24,653 nt of DNA from an uncultured Eubacterium sp. (lineage in GTDB: Bacteria > Bacillota > Clostridia > Lachnospirales > Lachnospiraceae): positions 1 to 24,653 of the forward strand of contig URAI01000026.1 of the NCBI GenBank assembly GCA_900545725.1. The letters are read 5' to 3'. A model generated the notes under the pieces. It made no database searches, was not told the origin of the DNA, and worked only from the letters and a program-made list of their open reading frames with translations. The position numbers and the translations under genes were made by a program. This document shows, piece after piece, positions 14,687-23,588 of the stretch; within the stretch, counting starts at the first letter, position 1, and the number at the start of each line of letters is the position of its first letter.

Positions 14687-17600
14687 CTAAACAGTAACAT
14701 CAATAATCTTTTTAAGCGTAAATGAGTATATGACCTTACGCTTTACATTTATACCTGTTATCTGACTTACCGCTTTTGCATAGTAATCAAGCTGGATGCC
14801 ATATCTTTTTTTAAGTTCTTCTTCGCCTGCTTTGTTTTTCCTTACCCTGTCAGTCTTGTAATCTACTATTGTTATTCCATCAGCTTCCTTTATATACATA
14901 TCAATTACGCCCTGAATAAGAAGATTATCTGTGCTTTCCTTATCTATGAATACAAATGGCTGTTCACGTTTTAATCTTCCTGTACCATATGCCTCCTTTG
15001 CTATCGTACCGAGTTCTGATTCTGTAAATGCATATATATCATTTACATTTATCGTATCATACTGTGCCTTTGTAAGCTTTCCACACGCCAGCATATCCTT
15101 AATATCATTACTTATTGACTCTGCTGTCTGTGTTTTATCATAATTAAGACATGCCATTACTTTATGGTATGCCGTACCCCTTTCATTTCCTGTAAGAACT
15201 GTCTTTTCACCTGATATAAATTCAGGAATTATATCTTTGCGCTCCTCATCTGATAATTCTCCTGCCAGCACTTCCTTTAATCCATCTGCTATCATGCTTT
15301 CGCTATCATAATCTGCATCCATATGCATCTGCTTTAATTCCGATACAGTAACCTTAACCTTATCGGAGGTTTCGCCACTGTATGGATATGGTGGTAATTC
15401 CTCAATTGATATATCGTCAGATATTTTTTTAGAAGCAGTATTTATTTCCCCCTGCTCTTTATCCATATCAACATCCATGTCCGATTTATTCAATACATCT
15501 TTTTCATATATTTCAAATGCTCCTGCATTAAAGACGTTACTGTTATCTTCCTGATTTTCCATATAATCCATATATGCAACCGGCATTACACAGTCATAAT
15601 AATTGGTTATTCCTGATACATCTGAATATGAATACTGTCCTGACTTTCTAAGCTCAACAGCTTTTTCTTTCCATTTTGCCACCATTCTTTTCTTTGATGT
15701 ATCCGGAATATATCCTGTCATTATAAGCTTTTCCCTTGCTCTTGTCATGGCAACATATAATACTCTTAATTCCTCGCTTATACTCTCCTGCATAAGCTTA
15801 AGACTTACAGCGGCTTTGATACATGTAGGATTCTTTATTCTTTTATTAAGATTAACAACATTAGTTCCTATTCCAAAGTCCTGATCAACTATAACCTCAT
15901 CTGATATATCCATCATATTAATCTTCTTGTTCATTCCTGCCACAAATACTACCGGAAATTCCAATCCTTTACTCTTATGGATACTCATAATCCTTACTAA
16001 GTCTTCGTTCTCACCAAGTATGGATGCCTCACCCATATCTATATTGAACTTTTTCATACGCTCAATATATCTTAAAAAATTAAACAGCCCGTTATAGCTT
16101 GTACTTTCAAATGCAGCTGCCTTAGAAAGCAGTAAATCAAGATTAGCCTGCCTAGCCTTACCGGCCGGCATTGTACCTACATAATCATAGTATCCGGTAT
16201 TATACATTATTTCCCATAAAAGACTGTAGATTGACATAAGTTCAGACTTCTTCCTATACATCTCAATCTTTTCAACAAAGCTGCATATCTTTTCAACAGG
16301 TAAATCTTTAAGCCTGTCATTCATGTCCGATTTGTTCAATTCAGATTCATCTGATTTACCATAACTTATACCGGCTGCATTATCCTTCATATCATTATCT
16401 TTTTTATCCTGTCCTATGATATATTCATATATATCATACATAACAGTATAGATACATCTCTTCTTATCTGTCATTCTGACAGCAGACAGCTCCTGTGTAT
16501 CAAATCTTCCAAAATAAGAAAGCATAACCGCTGCCATAGGTATGTCCTGCAAAGGATTATCTATTACAGCCATAAAATTAATTAACAGCTTAATTTCCCT
16601 TACATTAAAATATCCGGAGGAGGCATCTGAATATGCCGGTATCCCATTATTCATCAATTCATTTACAAACGTATCTGCCCAGCCTGTAACAGTCCTTAAC
16701 AGAATTACTATATCACTGTATCTGATTTTCCTGTATCCGCCACTGACTCTTTTATCATATACCATATAACACCTGTTATCCTTACCTGCCATAAGCTCGT
16801 TGATACGCTCAGCCACAGCCTGTGCTTCAAGCTCTCTTGCTGTAAGCTCCTGTCCTTTTATATCACTATATTCATTATCATATTCGGATACAGCTTTTCC
16901 ATTTTCTAAAGCCTGTTCCTTTTCATTATCAGTTCCTGCTATGATTATCTCTGTAGAATTATCTTCACCAAAAGTTATAAAGCTGTCCTTATTAATATTC
17001 TTATCATTTTCTGAATAATCAAGACCTGCGTTAAGCATGGAATTATCATCATAGCTTACACCTGTATAATCCTTATTCATTACACGTTTGAATACATCAT
17101 TGGTGCAGTCCAGAACATTTTTACGGCTTCTGAAATTAGCCTGTAATTCTATTCTCTCGCAATATTCCGCTTTAGTATCTTTAATATCATTTTCTATACT
17201 TTTTGTATCAGCTACACCATTTATTATTTCTTTAAAATCAGTATAAGAATTATACTTTCCCATAAAAAGCTGCGGTCTTGCCATTCTGAATCTATATATA
17301 CTCTGCTTTACATCTCCAACCATATACATATTATTATGTACTGCATCATATTTTCCTCTTGATACTGCCGTAAGTATTGCTTCCTGAAGCATATTACTGT
17401 CCTGATACTCATCAATTAATATCTCAGAATAGTACTCACTTAAAATATCTGATGCTTCTGTATATACACTGACTCCATTTTCTCTCTTAACCAAAACGTC
17501 AAGAGCCATATGCTCCATATCATTAAAATCAATAATATTTCTTTTTTTCTTCTCGGCGCTTATTCTTTCAGAAAAATCTTTTGCAAGCTTCACCATTACT

Positions 17601-18610
17601 GATACAGCCTCATAATTATCCTCTATATCACTTATAAGGTTTTCTGTATCTTTTACAAATATCTTCTTTTTTAATGTATCATTAATGAATTTCTTATATT
17701 CATCACGCCCTGCCTTAACAAATACCTTAAGCTCTTCTGATACATCCGCATCTTTTTTTCTTCCAAGAGTGTCAAATGATGACAGACGTACAAGCCTTGA
17801 TAACTCTGAAAATGTATCCGCCTTTAACATCATCCTTATCGCACTGTGGTCTGAAATTATAGCAGGCGCATAAGCCATAGGTCCACGAGGTCCACTGCAT
17901 ATATTTTCATAAATGGTATATTTTTTATCATAATCAGATAATCTTTTTAAAACATATTCCTTAAGATACTGTATTACCGTATTATCCTCAAAATCTTTAT
18001 CTGAATTGATATTGTATATATCAAGAACTGAATCAAACCACTCATCCTGCCATGGATAACTTCTTGAAAACTTATACAATTTAAGAATTATATCCTCTAT
18101 TTTCCCATCATCACGTCCGGTTCCATATCCTTCAACAAAGTCAAGAAAATTCTCATCCGCTTCAGAATAATAATCCTCTAACAGCTCTTCCATAACATCG
18201 TGGCATAAAAGGTCAATCTCACCATCATCTGCCGTTCTAAATCCCGGATCCAGGTCAATGTCTGTAAAATAATTTCTGATTATATTAAGACAGAAGCTGT
18301 CAATTGTTGTAATCTGTGCATTATTTATAAGTGTAAGCTGCCTTTGTATATCTGTATTATCAGGTTCACTTTCAAGACAATCCTCCAGTGCCTGTCTTAT
18401 TCTCTGTTTCATCTCGGCTGCTGCCGCCTTTGTAAATGTAACAACAACCATTCTGTCAACGTCTATCGGATTATCCTTATCTGTAATCTTCCTTATGATT
18501 CTTTGTACCAAAACTGCTGTCTTTCCTGAACCTGCGGCAGCTGCTACCAGAATATTCGTTCCATCACGTTCAATCGCTCTCTTCTGTTCTGATGTCCAGT
18601 TGTCTGCCAT
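14687..18610 (-). CDS. addA: ATP-dependent helicase/nuclease subunit A
   Basis: Helicase-nuclease subunit of AddAB, the Gram-positive counterpart of RecBCD. It resects double-strand breaks to load RecA, and can degrade foreign linear DNA. The N-terminus has the Q motif (WTSEQKRAIE) and Walker A AAAAGSGKT (23-31). Motif II is DEYQD (400-404), motif III is GDVKQSIYRFR (432-442), and motif VI is VAMTRAREKL. The C-terminal RecB-type nuclease shows GVID (1234-1237) and DYKTDR (1250-1255). At 1307 aa it is a little longer than B. subtilis AddA because of acidic, low-conservation inserts; two carry the same LNKSDM word. GGAGGTGG lies 6 nt upstream, inside addB, and the genes overlap by 41 bp. Confidence 0.97.
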   Translation of the reverse strand: MADNWTSEQKRAIERDGTNILVAAAAGSGKTAVLVQRIIRKITDKDNPIDVDRMVVVTFTKAAAAEMKQRIRQALEDCLESEPDNTDIQRQLTLINNAQITTIDSFCLNIIRNYFTDIDLDPGFRTADDGEIDLLCHDVMEELLEDYYSEADENFLDFVEGYGTGRDDGKIEDIILKLYKFSRSYPWQDEWFDSVLDIYNINSDKDFEDNTVIQYLKEYVLKRLSDYDKKYTIYENICSGPRGPMAYAPAIISDHSAIRMMLKADTFSELSRLVRLSSFDTLGRKKDADVSEELKVFVKAGRDEYKKFINDTLKKKIFVKDTENLISDIEDNYEAVSVMVKLAKDFSERISAEKKKRNIIDFNDMEHMALDVLVKRENGVSVYTEASDILSEYYSEILIDEYQDSNMLQEAILTAVSRGKYDAVHNNMYMVGDVKQSIYRFRMARPQLFMGKYNSYTDFKEIINGVADTKSIENDIKDTKAEYCERIELQANFRSRKNVLDCTNDVFKRVMNKDYTGVSYDDNSMLNAGLDYSENDKNINKDSFITFGEDNSTEIIIAGTDNEKEQALENGKAVSEYDNEYSDIKGQELTARELEAQAVAERINELMAGKDNRCYMVYDKRVSGGYRKIRYSDIVILLRTVTGWADTFVNELMNNGIPAYSDASSGYFNVREIKLLINFMAVIDNPLQDIPMAAVMLSYFGRFDTQELSAVRMTDKKRCIYTVMYDIYEYIIGQDKKDNDMKDNAAGISYGKSDESELNKSDMNDRLKDLPVEKICSFVEKIEMYRKKSELMSIYSLLWEIMYNTGYYDYVGTMPAGKARQANLDLLLSKAAAFESTSYNGLFNFLRYIERMKKFNIDMGEASILGENEDLVRIMSIHKSKGLEFPVVFVAGMNKKINMMDISDEVIVDQDFGIGTNVVNLNKRIKNPTCIKAAVSLKLMQESISEELRVLYVAMTRAREKLIMTGYIPDTSKKRMVAKWKEKAVELRKSGQYSYSDVSGITNYYDCVMPVAYMDYMENQEDNSNVFNAGAFEIYEKDVLNKSDMDVDMDKEQGEINTASKKISDDISIEELPPYPYSGETSDKVKVTVSELKQMHMDADYDSESMIADGLKEVLAGELSDEERKDIIPEFISGEKTVLTGNERGTAYHKVMACLNYDKTQTAESISNDIKDMLACGKLTKAQYDTINVNDIYAFTESELGTIAKEAYGTGRLKREQPFVFIDKESTDNLLIQGVIDMYIKEADGITIVDYKTDRVRKNKAGEEELKKRYGIQLDYYAKAVSQITGINVKRKVIYSFTLKKIIDVTV

Positions 18611-21600
18611 CTTTTTCCACCTCCGCTTTTATCTTATTCCACAATTCTTCATCCTTGAATTTTCTAAGGAAATTATAAGAACTGTTATCAAGGTCTGTAC
18701 TAAAGCCGCATACCGCACTAAATTCACAATATTCACATGCATTCTTCGTTCCCTGTTTATATGGATTAATATTAATCTGTCCATCAAATATCTGTCTTGT
18801 CATATCTATTGTTTTTTCAGATACAAAACTTTCAAGCATATCAAATTGTGTTGTATTCATAATACTGCTTTTGGATAAATCAAGTGTCTGTCCATCTTTC
18901 TTAAAAGCTATAGGAATATTAAGTGATTTACCGGTTGTGTCGTCCATTTTTCTAATAATATCGACATTATCATTAACTATGCCTTTCATTCTTAGTGCTT
19001 CCTGTACCTTTATATCAATCTGTTCTTTTTGTTCATCTTCATCAAGTGCAGAAAAATCACCACCATCTGCCGTCATATCTATAATAGGATTATCCATATT
19101 AAAATATAACACTCCGGCAGGAATAATATTTTTGCCATTGTTTCTTAACTGCTCTATATGTTTAGCTGCTTTCATATACATAATAAGCTGTAATTTTAAT
19201 CCGTAATACGTTCTTAAAAGGTCAAAATCTGATTTACCGGATTTGTAATCTACTATTCTTACATATATATTATTATCGTCCTCACATATATCAATTCTGT
19301 CTATCTTTCCTTTCATTGACAGCGTTTTTTTGCTTTCCACAACTTCCCCGTCAAGCAAAAACTTCATCTCATATGCATCTGGCTTAAAAATGCCACATTC
19401 AAGCTGTTTTCCAATTGCCCATATAGTCCTGTCAGCAAGCTTTGTCATCCTGTCTATAAGATATTCATTTCTGCTGGAATCTTTTAATATCGTATTACCA
19501 TATTCCTGCGTAATACGCCCCATGCTCTCCTCCACCATATGATATCTCTCATCATCACTTATAAGTGAAAATGACTTCTTATTCTTTTTAAGCTCCTTTG
19601 ATACATCTTCTATTACAGCATGAAGCACCGTTCCAAAATCACTTACCTTAAAGCTGTATTCTTCTCTCTCCTCCAGTCTTAATCCATATTGCAGGTAATA
19701 TGCAAACTGACATGCTGCAAAACGTTCAAATGCTGATACACTTCCTGAAATATTATCACCATACATCTCATTTACAATATTTTCACCCAACGTCTTTATA
19801 TAATTTTCTTCTGACCATTCTATCTGAGCCTTTGGTATCCTGATATATTTTTTCTCCTCAGTATCTTCATCCCATTCGTCTGTTTTAAGCTTCGGATACA
19901 TTAACTTCAGATTTCTTAATATATATGACGGAAGCAGCGATTTACCCTGATTATCCTTTTGGGCAAATGTTATAATAAGCCGTTCATTTGCCTTTGTCAT
20001 AATAAGATACAGATAGAACTTCTGTACAAATGCTTTTTCTCTTGCGGATGGTGACAATGTAACATTATTATTTTCCAGAATATCCCTGTCTGTCTCTGAT
20101 AAAATTCCTTTATTATCATTTCTTTTAGGTACAATTCCATCATTCATTCCCACAAAGAATAATACCTTTATATTATCAAGTCTTGTTCTTTCAATATCAC
20201 CGACGACTATACAATCAGCACTTGGCGGAATAAGTCCCACTTTAATTTCATCAAACCCCGCATCTATTATATCTGCAAATTCTTTGACTGATACATGTTC
20301 ATCCCCTAAAAGCCCAACCATTTTATCAAATAATATCATTACCTTTTTGTATAGCTGGCCATATTCATTTCCTGCATCAGGTTCCTTTGATAAATTATAT
20401 ATTTTTTCCTGACAGTCAAGTTCAACTATAAATTCATATAACGCCCTTACATAATCTTTAACGGTTGCAGTCTTTTCCCTTAATGCAATATCAAGCTTAA
20501 TAAGCGGCTCTGTAATTATAATTCTGTAATTTTCAAGCTGTTCATAATTATATATATCATTCTTTCTTCTGCTCTTTTTCTTCCATTCATTAAACCATGC
20601 CTTTCTGCCTCTTATTCCCATTGCAAGACAGTAATTATCAAGCATGTCAATACCATTTCTGTCAATATCAGTCATTCCCGTCCGCAGATACCTTATTATA
20701 CTGTCATACGAAAATCCCTTTTCAACTATCTCAATAGCACTTCGTATCAGCTCGACAAATGGATTATCTGTAACAGACTTTTTCTGGTCTACGAAAAATG
20801 GTATATCATTTTGTGCAAGCATATTTCCAGCCATCGTTCCAAATGCAGCCATATCTCCACTTACAATTGCAATATCCTTATATCTGTAACCCTGCTTTCT
20901 GGTAAGCACAATTATCTGTGATATTGCATATTGAAGTTCTTCTTTTGGTGTAGAAGCCGCAAACAGCTTAATATTTTTCACATCATCTTCATATCTTTTA
21001 TAATTATAACGGAACAGATTCTTTTCAAGAAAACCTAATTCCTGTGACTGTGAAAATCTTGAAACAGACACATTATCAAGAATAATATCCCTCTCCACTT
21101 CTATATGCTCTTCATCACATATCCTGTGAAGCCGTAAAACCATATCCTTACTCATAAAAAACAGATTCTGCATACCGTCATAAACATTGATATTTTCTCT
21201 TGTATCGGCAGTGACAGATACACATACACGGCTGCACTTAATAAGGAACAGTCTCATAAGCTTATACTGTATAGGTGTAAAACCTGTAAAACCGTCAAAT
21301 ATTATCTCGCTGTCTTTTATCAGCTGTGATTTATCTATAACTGTACACAATACGTCAAGTATCTCTTCTGATGTAATGTAATTATTACTTAAATATTCTT
21401 TAAATCTGTCATATACAAGACTTATATCCTGTAACTTTGCATAGAGCTGCCTGTTTCCCCTGATACTTTCAGACTCTCTTATAAGTTTAAGTCCGTCCGG
21501 TTTGATATCATACTGTAAAAGCTCTGATACAACTGACTTAAGCTCTGATACAAATCCCATCTTATTAATGCTGTTTCCAAAAAATGATAAGCTGCCCTTA

Positions 21601-21905
21601 CATTCTTCAAGTACATGTCGTATTATAAGATTCTTGCCTGTATCATCTATAATTGCACCGTTTTCTTCTCCAACTTCCTCAAATACCTTATAGGCAAGTC
21701 TTTCAAAACTGACAACATCAATATTTAATATTCCTTTATCAGGATGTGACATAACTAATTTTTTCTGTGTCTCCATCGTATATTGTTCAGGTACAACAAC
21801 GATATAATTACGGTCAGGATATTTTATTGACTTTTTAATTACATCATCATATATATACGTTGACTTTCCATACCCCGAACTACCAATAACCAATTGAAGT
21901 GACAT
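18570..21905 (-). CDS. addB: ATP-dependent helicase/deoxyribonuclease subunit B
   Basis: Second subunit of AddAB; in characterised enzymes it recognises Chi and carries one of two nuclease domains. Walker A is GSSGYGKST (8-16). The C-terminal nuclease has GKIDRID (866 on) and DYKSGK (886-891). The four cysteines of the AddB iron-sulfur staple are present: Cys732 (AACQFAYY) and Cys1057, 1060 and 1066 (ACEYCEFSAVC). The length, 1111 aa, is normal. I start at 21905, giving MSLQLVIGSSGYGKST as in other AddBs, with GGAG 6 nt upstream. An ATG four codons earlier merely overlaps that ribosome site. addA follows with a 41-bp overlap. Confidence 0.96.
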   Translation of the reverse strand: MSLQLVIGSSGYGKSTYIYDDVIKKSIKYPDRNYIVVVPEQYTMETQKKLVMSHPDKGILNIDVVSFERLAYKVFEEVGEENGAIIDDTGKNLIIRHVLEECKGSLSFFGNSINKMGFVSELKSVVSELLQYDIKPDGLKLIRESESIRGNRQLYAKLQDISLVYDRFKEYLSNNYITSEEILDVLCTVIDKSQLIKDSEIIFDGFTGFTPIQYKLMRLFLIKCSRVCVSVTADTRENINVYDGMQNLFFMSKDMVLRLHRICDEEHIEVERDIILDNVSVSRFSQSQELGFLEKNLFRYNYKRYEDDVKNIKLFAASTPKEELQYAISQIIVLTRKQGYRYKDIAIVSGDMAAFGTMAGNMLAQNDIPFFVDQKKSVTDNPFVELIRSAIEIVEKGFSYDSIIRYLRTGMTDIDRNGIDMLDNYCLAMGIRGRKAWFNEWKKKSRRKNDIYNYEQLENYRIIITEPLIKLDIALREKTATVKDYVRALYEFIVELDCQEKIYNLSKEPDAGNEYGQLYKKVMILFDKMVGLLGDEHVSVKEFADIIDAGFDEIKVGLIPPSADCIVVGDIERTRLDNIKVLFFVGMNDGIVPKRNDNKGILSETDRDILENNNVTLSPSAREKAFVQKFYLYLIMTKANERLIITFAQKDNQGKSLLPSYILRNLKLMYPKLKTDEWDEDTEEKKYIRIPKAQIEWSEENYIKTLGENIVNEMYGDNISGSVSAFERFAACQFAYYLQYGLRLEEREEYSFKVSDFGTVLHAVIEDVSKELKKNKKSFSLISDDERYHMVEESMGRITQEYGNTILKDSSRNEYLIDRMTKLADRTIWAIGKQLECGIFKPDAYEMKFLLDGEVVESKKTLSMKGKIDRIDICEDDNNIYVRIVDYKSGKSDFDLLRTYYGLKLQLIMYMKAAKHIEQLRNNGKNIIPAGVLYFNMDNPIIDMTADGGDFSALDEDEQKEQIDIKVQEALRMKGIVNDNVDIIRKMDDTTGKSLNIPIAFKKDGQTLDLSKSSIMNTTQFDMLESFVSEKTIDMTRQIFDGQININPYKQGTKNACEYCEFSAVCGFSTDLDNSSYNFLRKFKDEELWNKIKAEVEKDGRQLDIRTEESD

Positions 21906-21963
21906 ACTACTCTCCATTCCGCTATATTATATTTATGCAATTTTTATTATTTTACCATTCATG

Positions 21964-22036
21964 TATATTATCCGGCAACTTTTCTTTATATTGTATATAT
22001 TGAGTTTTTCCGGTCTTTTTGTAATATATTATCCGG
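21964..22036. repeat. 12-bp direct repeat TATATTATCCGG in the addB/plus-gene divergent gap
   Basis: TATATTATCCGG occurs at 21964-21975 and 22025-22036, 61 bp apart, upstream of addB. A lone TCCGG at 22009-22013 lies between. They may be regulator sites, but nothing identifies one. The divergent gap 21906-22179 otherwise holds AT-rich sequence and a weak GCC/GGC inverted repeat near 22074-22095. Confidence 0.4.
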
Positions 22037-22179
22037 TTAAAGCTATACTTAGGTCTAAACTTTAAAATTTAAAAGCCGCTTATCAGCTATGCTGGCATTT
22101 TTATATCATATATATGAAAATTTCATCATAAAATTATAACAGCTCAGATATAAATATTTTAATATAAGGAAGTGTGCAC

Positions 22180-22749
22180 ATGAATTCTTCTACTAAAATT
22201 GTCGTAATTCCAATGAAACGCCTGATAATCTGCGGCATTGCTGCACTTGCTGTTATTATTCTTATTATTGTTCTTCTGCTTAATATCAATAACAGCACCG
22301 GCACAGCCTCAGGAAATATATATAATTCTAATGTCAAAACCAGTTCAGATAATATAAATGGCAGTAAAACATCAGATACAGCCAAAAATAATAGTATTAC
22401 AAACAACTCTTCTGACAACATTTCTTCCAATGATAAAATACAGGCTGCAAATGATGTAATTACATATAACCCCGGTGTCTATACCTCATCTTTATCTCTT
22501 AATGGTAATGCTGTAGATGTGCAGGTTACAGTTGATAAAAATAACATTAACAGCATTGAGATGGTCAATCTGTCAGATTCAGTTACTACAATGTATCCTT
22601 TGATTGAAAATGTATTTAATGATATTGCGGATGAAGTTATAAAAAATGGTACAATTCAGAATATTTCATATAAAGCAGATAACAAATATACCTCCACCAT
22701 GATTCTTAAGGCAATTGGTGAAGCTCTTGATAAATGTACTGTACGATAA
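22180..22749 (+). CDS. Membrane-anchored protein with FMN-binding-like domain
   Basis: A 189-aa protein with a short cytosolic N-terminus, one transmembrane helix (about 13-34, LIICGIAALAVIILIIVLLL), a Ser/Asn/Thr-rich linker (about 35-90) and an extracellular C-domain. The C-domain (GVYTSSLSL, VDVQVTVDKNNINSIEMV, TSTMILKAIGEALDKC) follows the strand-helix plan of the FMN_bind domain. However, the threonine of the usual SGAT flavinylation motif is missing (ADNKYTST instead). Covalent flavin is therefore doubtful; it may bind something else. I start at the ATG at 22180 with AAGGA 9 nt upstream rather than the GTG at 22174. It is one of only two plus-strand genes here and converges on the NUDIX gene. 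Confidence 0.72.
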   Translation: MNSSTKIVVIPMKRLIICGIAALAVIILIIVLLLNINNSTGTASGNIYNSNVKTSSDNINGSKTSDTAKNNSITNNSSDNISSNDKIQAANDVITYNPGVYTSSLSLNGNAVDVQVTVDKNNINSIEMVNLSDSVTTMYPLIENVFNDIADEVIKNGTIQNISYKADNKYTSTMILKAIGEALDKCTVR

Positions 22750-22789
22750 AATCTGTCTTTTCATGCAGCCATGCAATATATTAAATAAC

Positions 22790-22848
22790 CCCAGCCATAA
22801 TCAATATATTTTGAATGTAATTTCAAAAATATATTGATTATGACTGGG
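22790..22848. terminator. Bidirectional terminator between convergent genes
   Basis: Arms 22790-22812 (CCCAGCCATAATCAATATAT...) and 22826-22848 are complementary over 23 bp with one mismatch, which is a G-U pair in the minus transcript; the loop adds a few more pairs. It lies 40 nt past the plus gene stop and 12 nt past the NUDIX stop, the right place to end both. Confidence 0.8.
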
Positions 22849-22859
22849 TGTCAATAAAT

Positions 22860-23360
22860 TTATTCAAAAACCCTTTTTATGCTGTCATAATGTAAAAATA
22901 TTCCATCAGCAGCAATCTTTTCTATCTCTTCCTTAGTTGCCAGTCTGTAGCCATCTGTCTCTTCTGTCTGAAGCTTAAGATCTGCTTCCTCAAAATCCAT
23001 GTCAAATCTGTATACATCTACAAAGTAGTTATCTCCCTCTCCGGGATTTTCTCTTTTGTATGTAAATATATATCCACCGCCTGCACAAGATACATCAAGA
23101 CCTGTTTCTTCTTTTACTTCCCTTATTACAGCTTCCTTTGATGATTCACCTGCCTGCGCAGCACCGCCTGATACTTCCCACCAGCCGGGAGCCCATGCCT
23201 TTGTCATTACACGCTTTGTAATAAGGAATCTTCCATCAGTTCTTCTTATTACACCAAGAACTGTAAGATGGTACTCTCCATCCTTTAATATCCAGTCGTT
23301 ACGTTTCATGGTACGACCTGTCACATTTTTATCAGCATCATAAATATCCCAGTATTCCAT
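22860..23360 (-). CDS. NUDIX hydrolase (isopentenyl-diphosphate isomerase-like subgroup)
   Basis: Cytoplasmic Nudix hydrolase of 166 aa. The full Nudix box G-x5-E-x7-REVKEETGL runs from Gly66 to Leu88 (GAAQAGESSKEAVIREV...). The N-terminus MEYWDIYDADKNVTGRTMKR and the WWEVSGG lead-in resemble the YfcD/IDI-like subgroup, whose members are often annotated by similarity to IPP isomerase but hydrolyse unknown diphosphates. AAAGGGA lies 5 nt before the ATG. It stands alone on minus, downstream of hisS by 228 nt and converging on the plus-strand gene. The substrate is unknown. Confidence 0.9.
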   Translation of the reverse strand: MEYWDIYDADKNVTGRTMKRNDWILKDGEYHLTVLGVIRRTDGRFLITKRVMTKAWAPGWWEVSGGAAQAGESSKEAVIREVKEETGLDVSCAGGGYIFTYKRENPGEGDNYFVDVYRFDMDFEEADLKLQTEETDGYRLATKEEIEKIAADGIFLHYDSIKRVFE

Positions 23361-23408
23361 GACTATCCCTTTCTGTTATCCGTATTTAATATTATAAATG
23401 TCTTTGTG

Positions 23409-23454
23409 ATACGGACAAATTTGTGCAATATTTCAAATTTACTCATTTATAGCT
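23409..23454 (+). repeat. 46-bp repeat, copy 2, upstream of NUDIX gene
   Basis: Plus-strand copy of the sequence found on minus at 14622-14667 (40 of 46 identical). It contains the dyad GGACAAATTTGTGC. It lies 48 nt upstream of the NUDIX start codon. Confidence 0.7.
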
Positions 23455-23500
23455 TAATATATAATTGTCAGATACTTTTATATATAAGATGTTGTGGACA

Positions 23501-23555
23501 AAAGGTTATCCCCTCACCCATTAGAGGCTCATGTGGTTTTAGGCCTTTTAACCCT
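23501..23555 (-). other. Structured, GC-richer patch after hisS
   Basis: Read on minus it holds GGTTAAAAGGCCT with AAAACC, then CCTC/GAGG, and ends in CCTTTT; AAAAGG and CCTTTT could pair around the inner stems. A terminator for hisS is plausible, 34 nt past its stop, but folding is uncertain. Confidence 0.35.
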
Positions 23556-23588
23556 GGTATCATAATAATAAATTACAAATAATCTGAT

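Noticed and set aside
22134..22430. 98-codon minus-strand frame opposite the FMN-binding-like gene
   Set aside because: The hydrophobic, low-complexity translation mirrors the transmembrane and linker region; no ribosome site.
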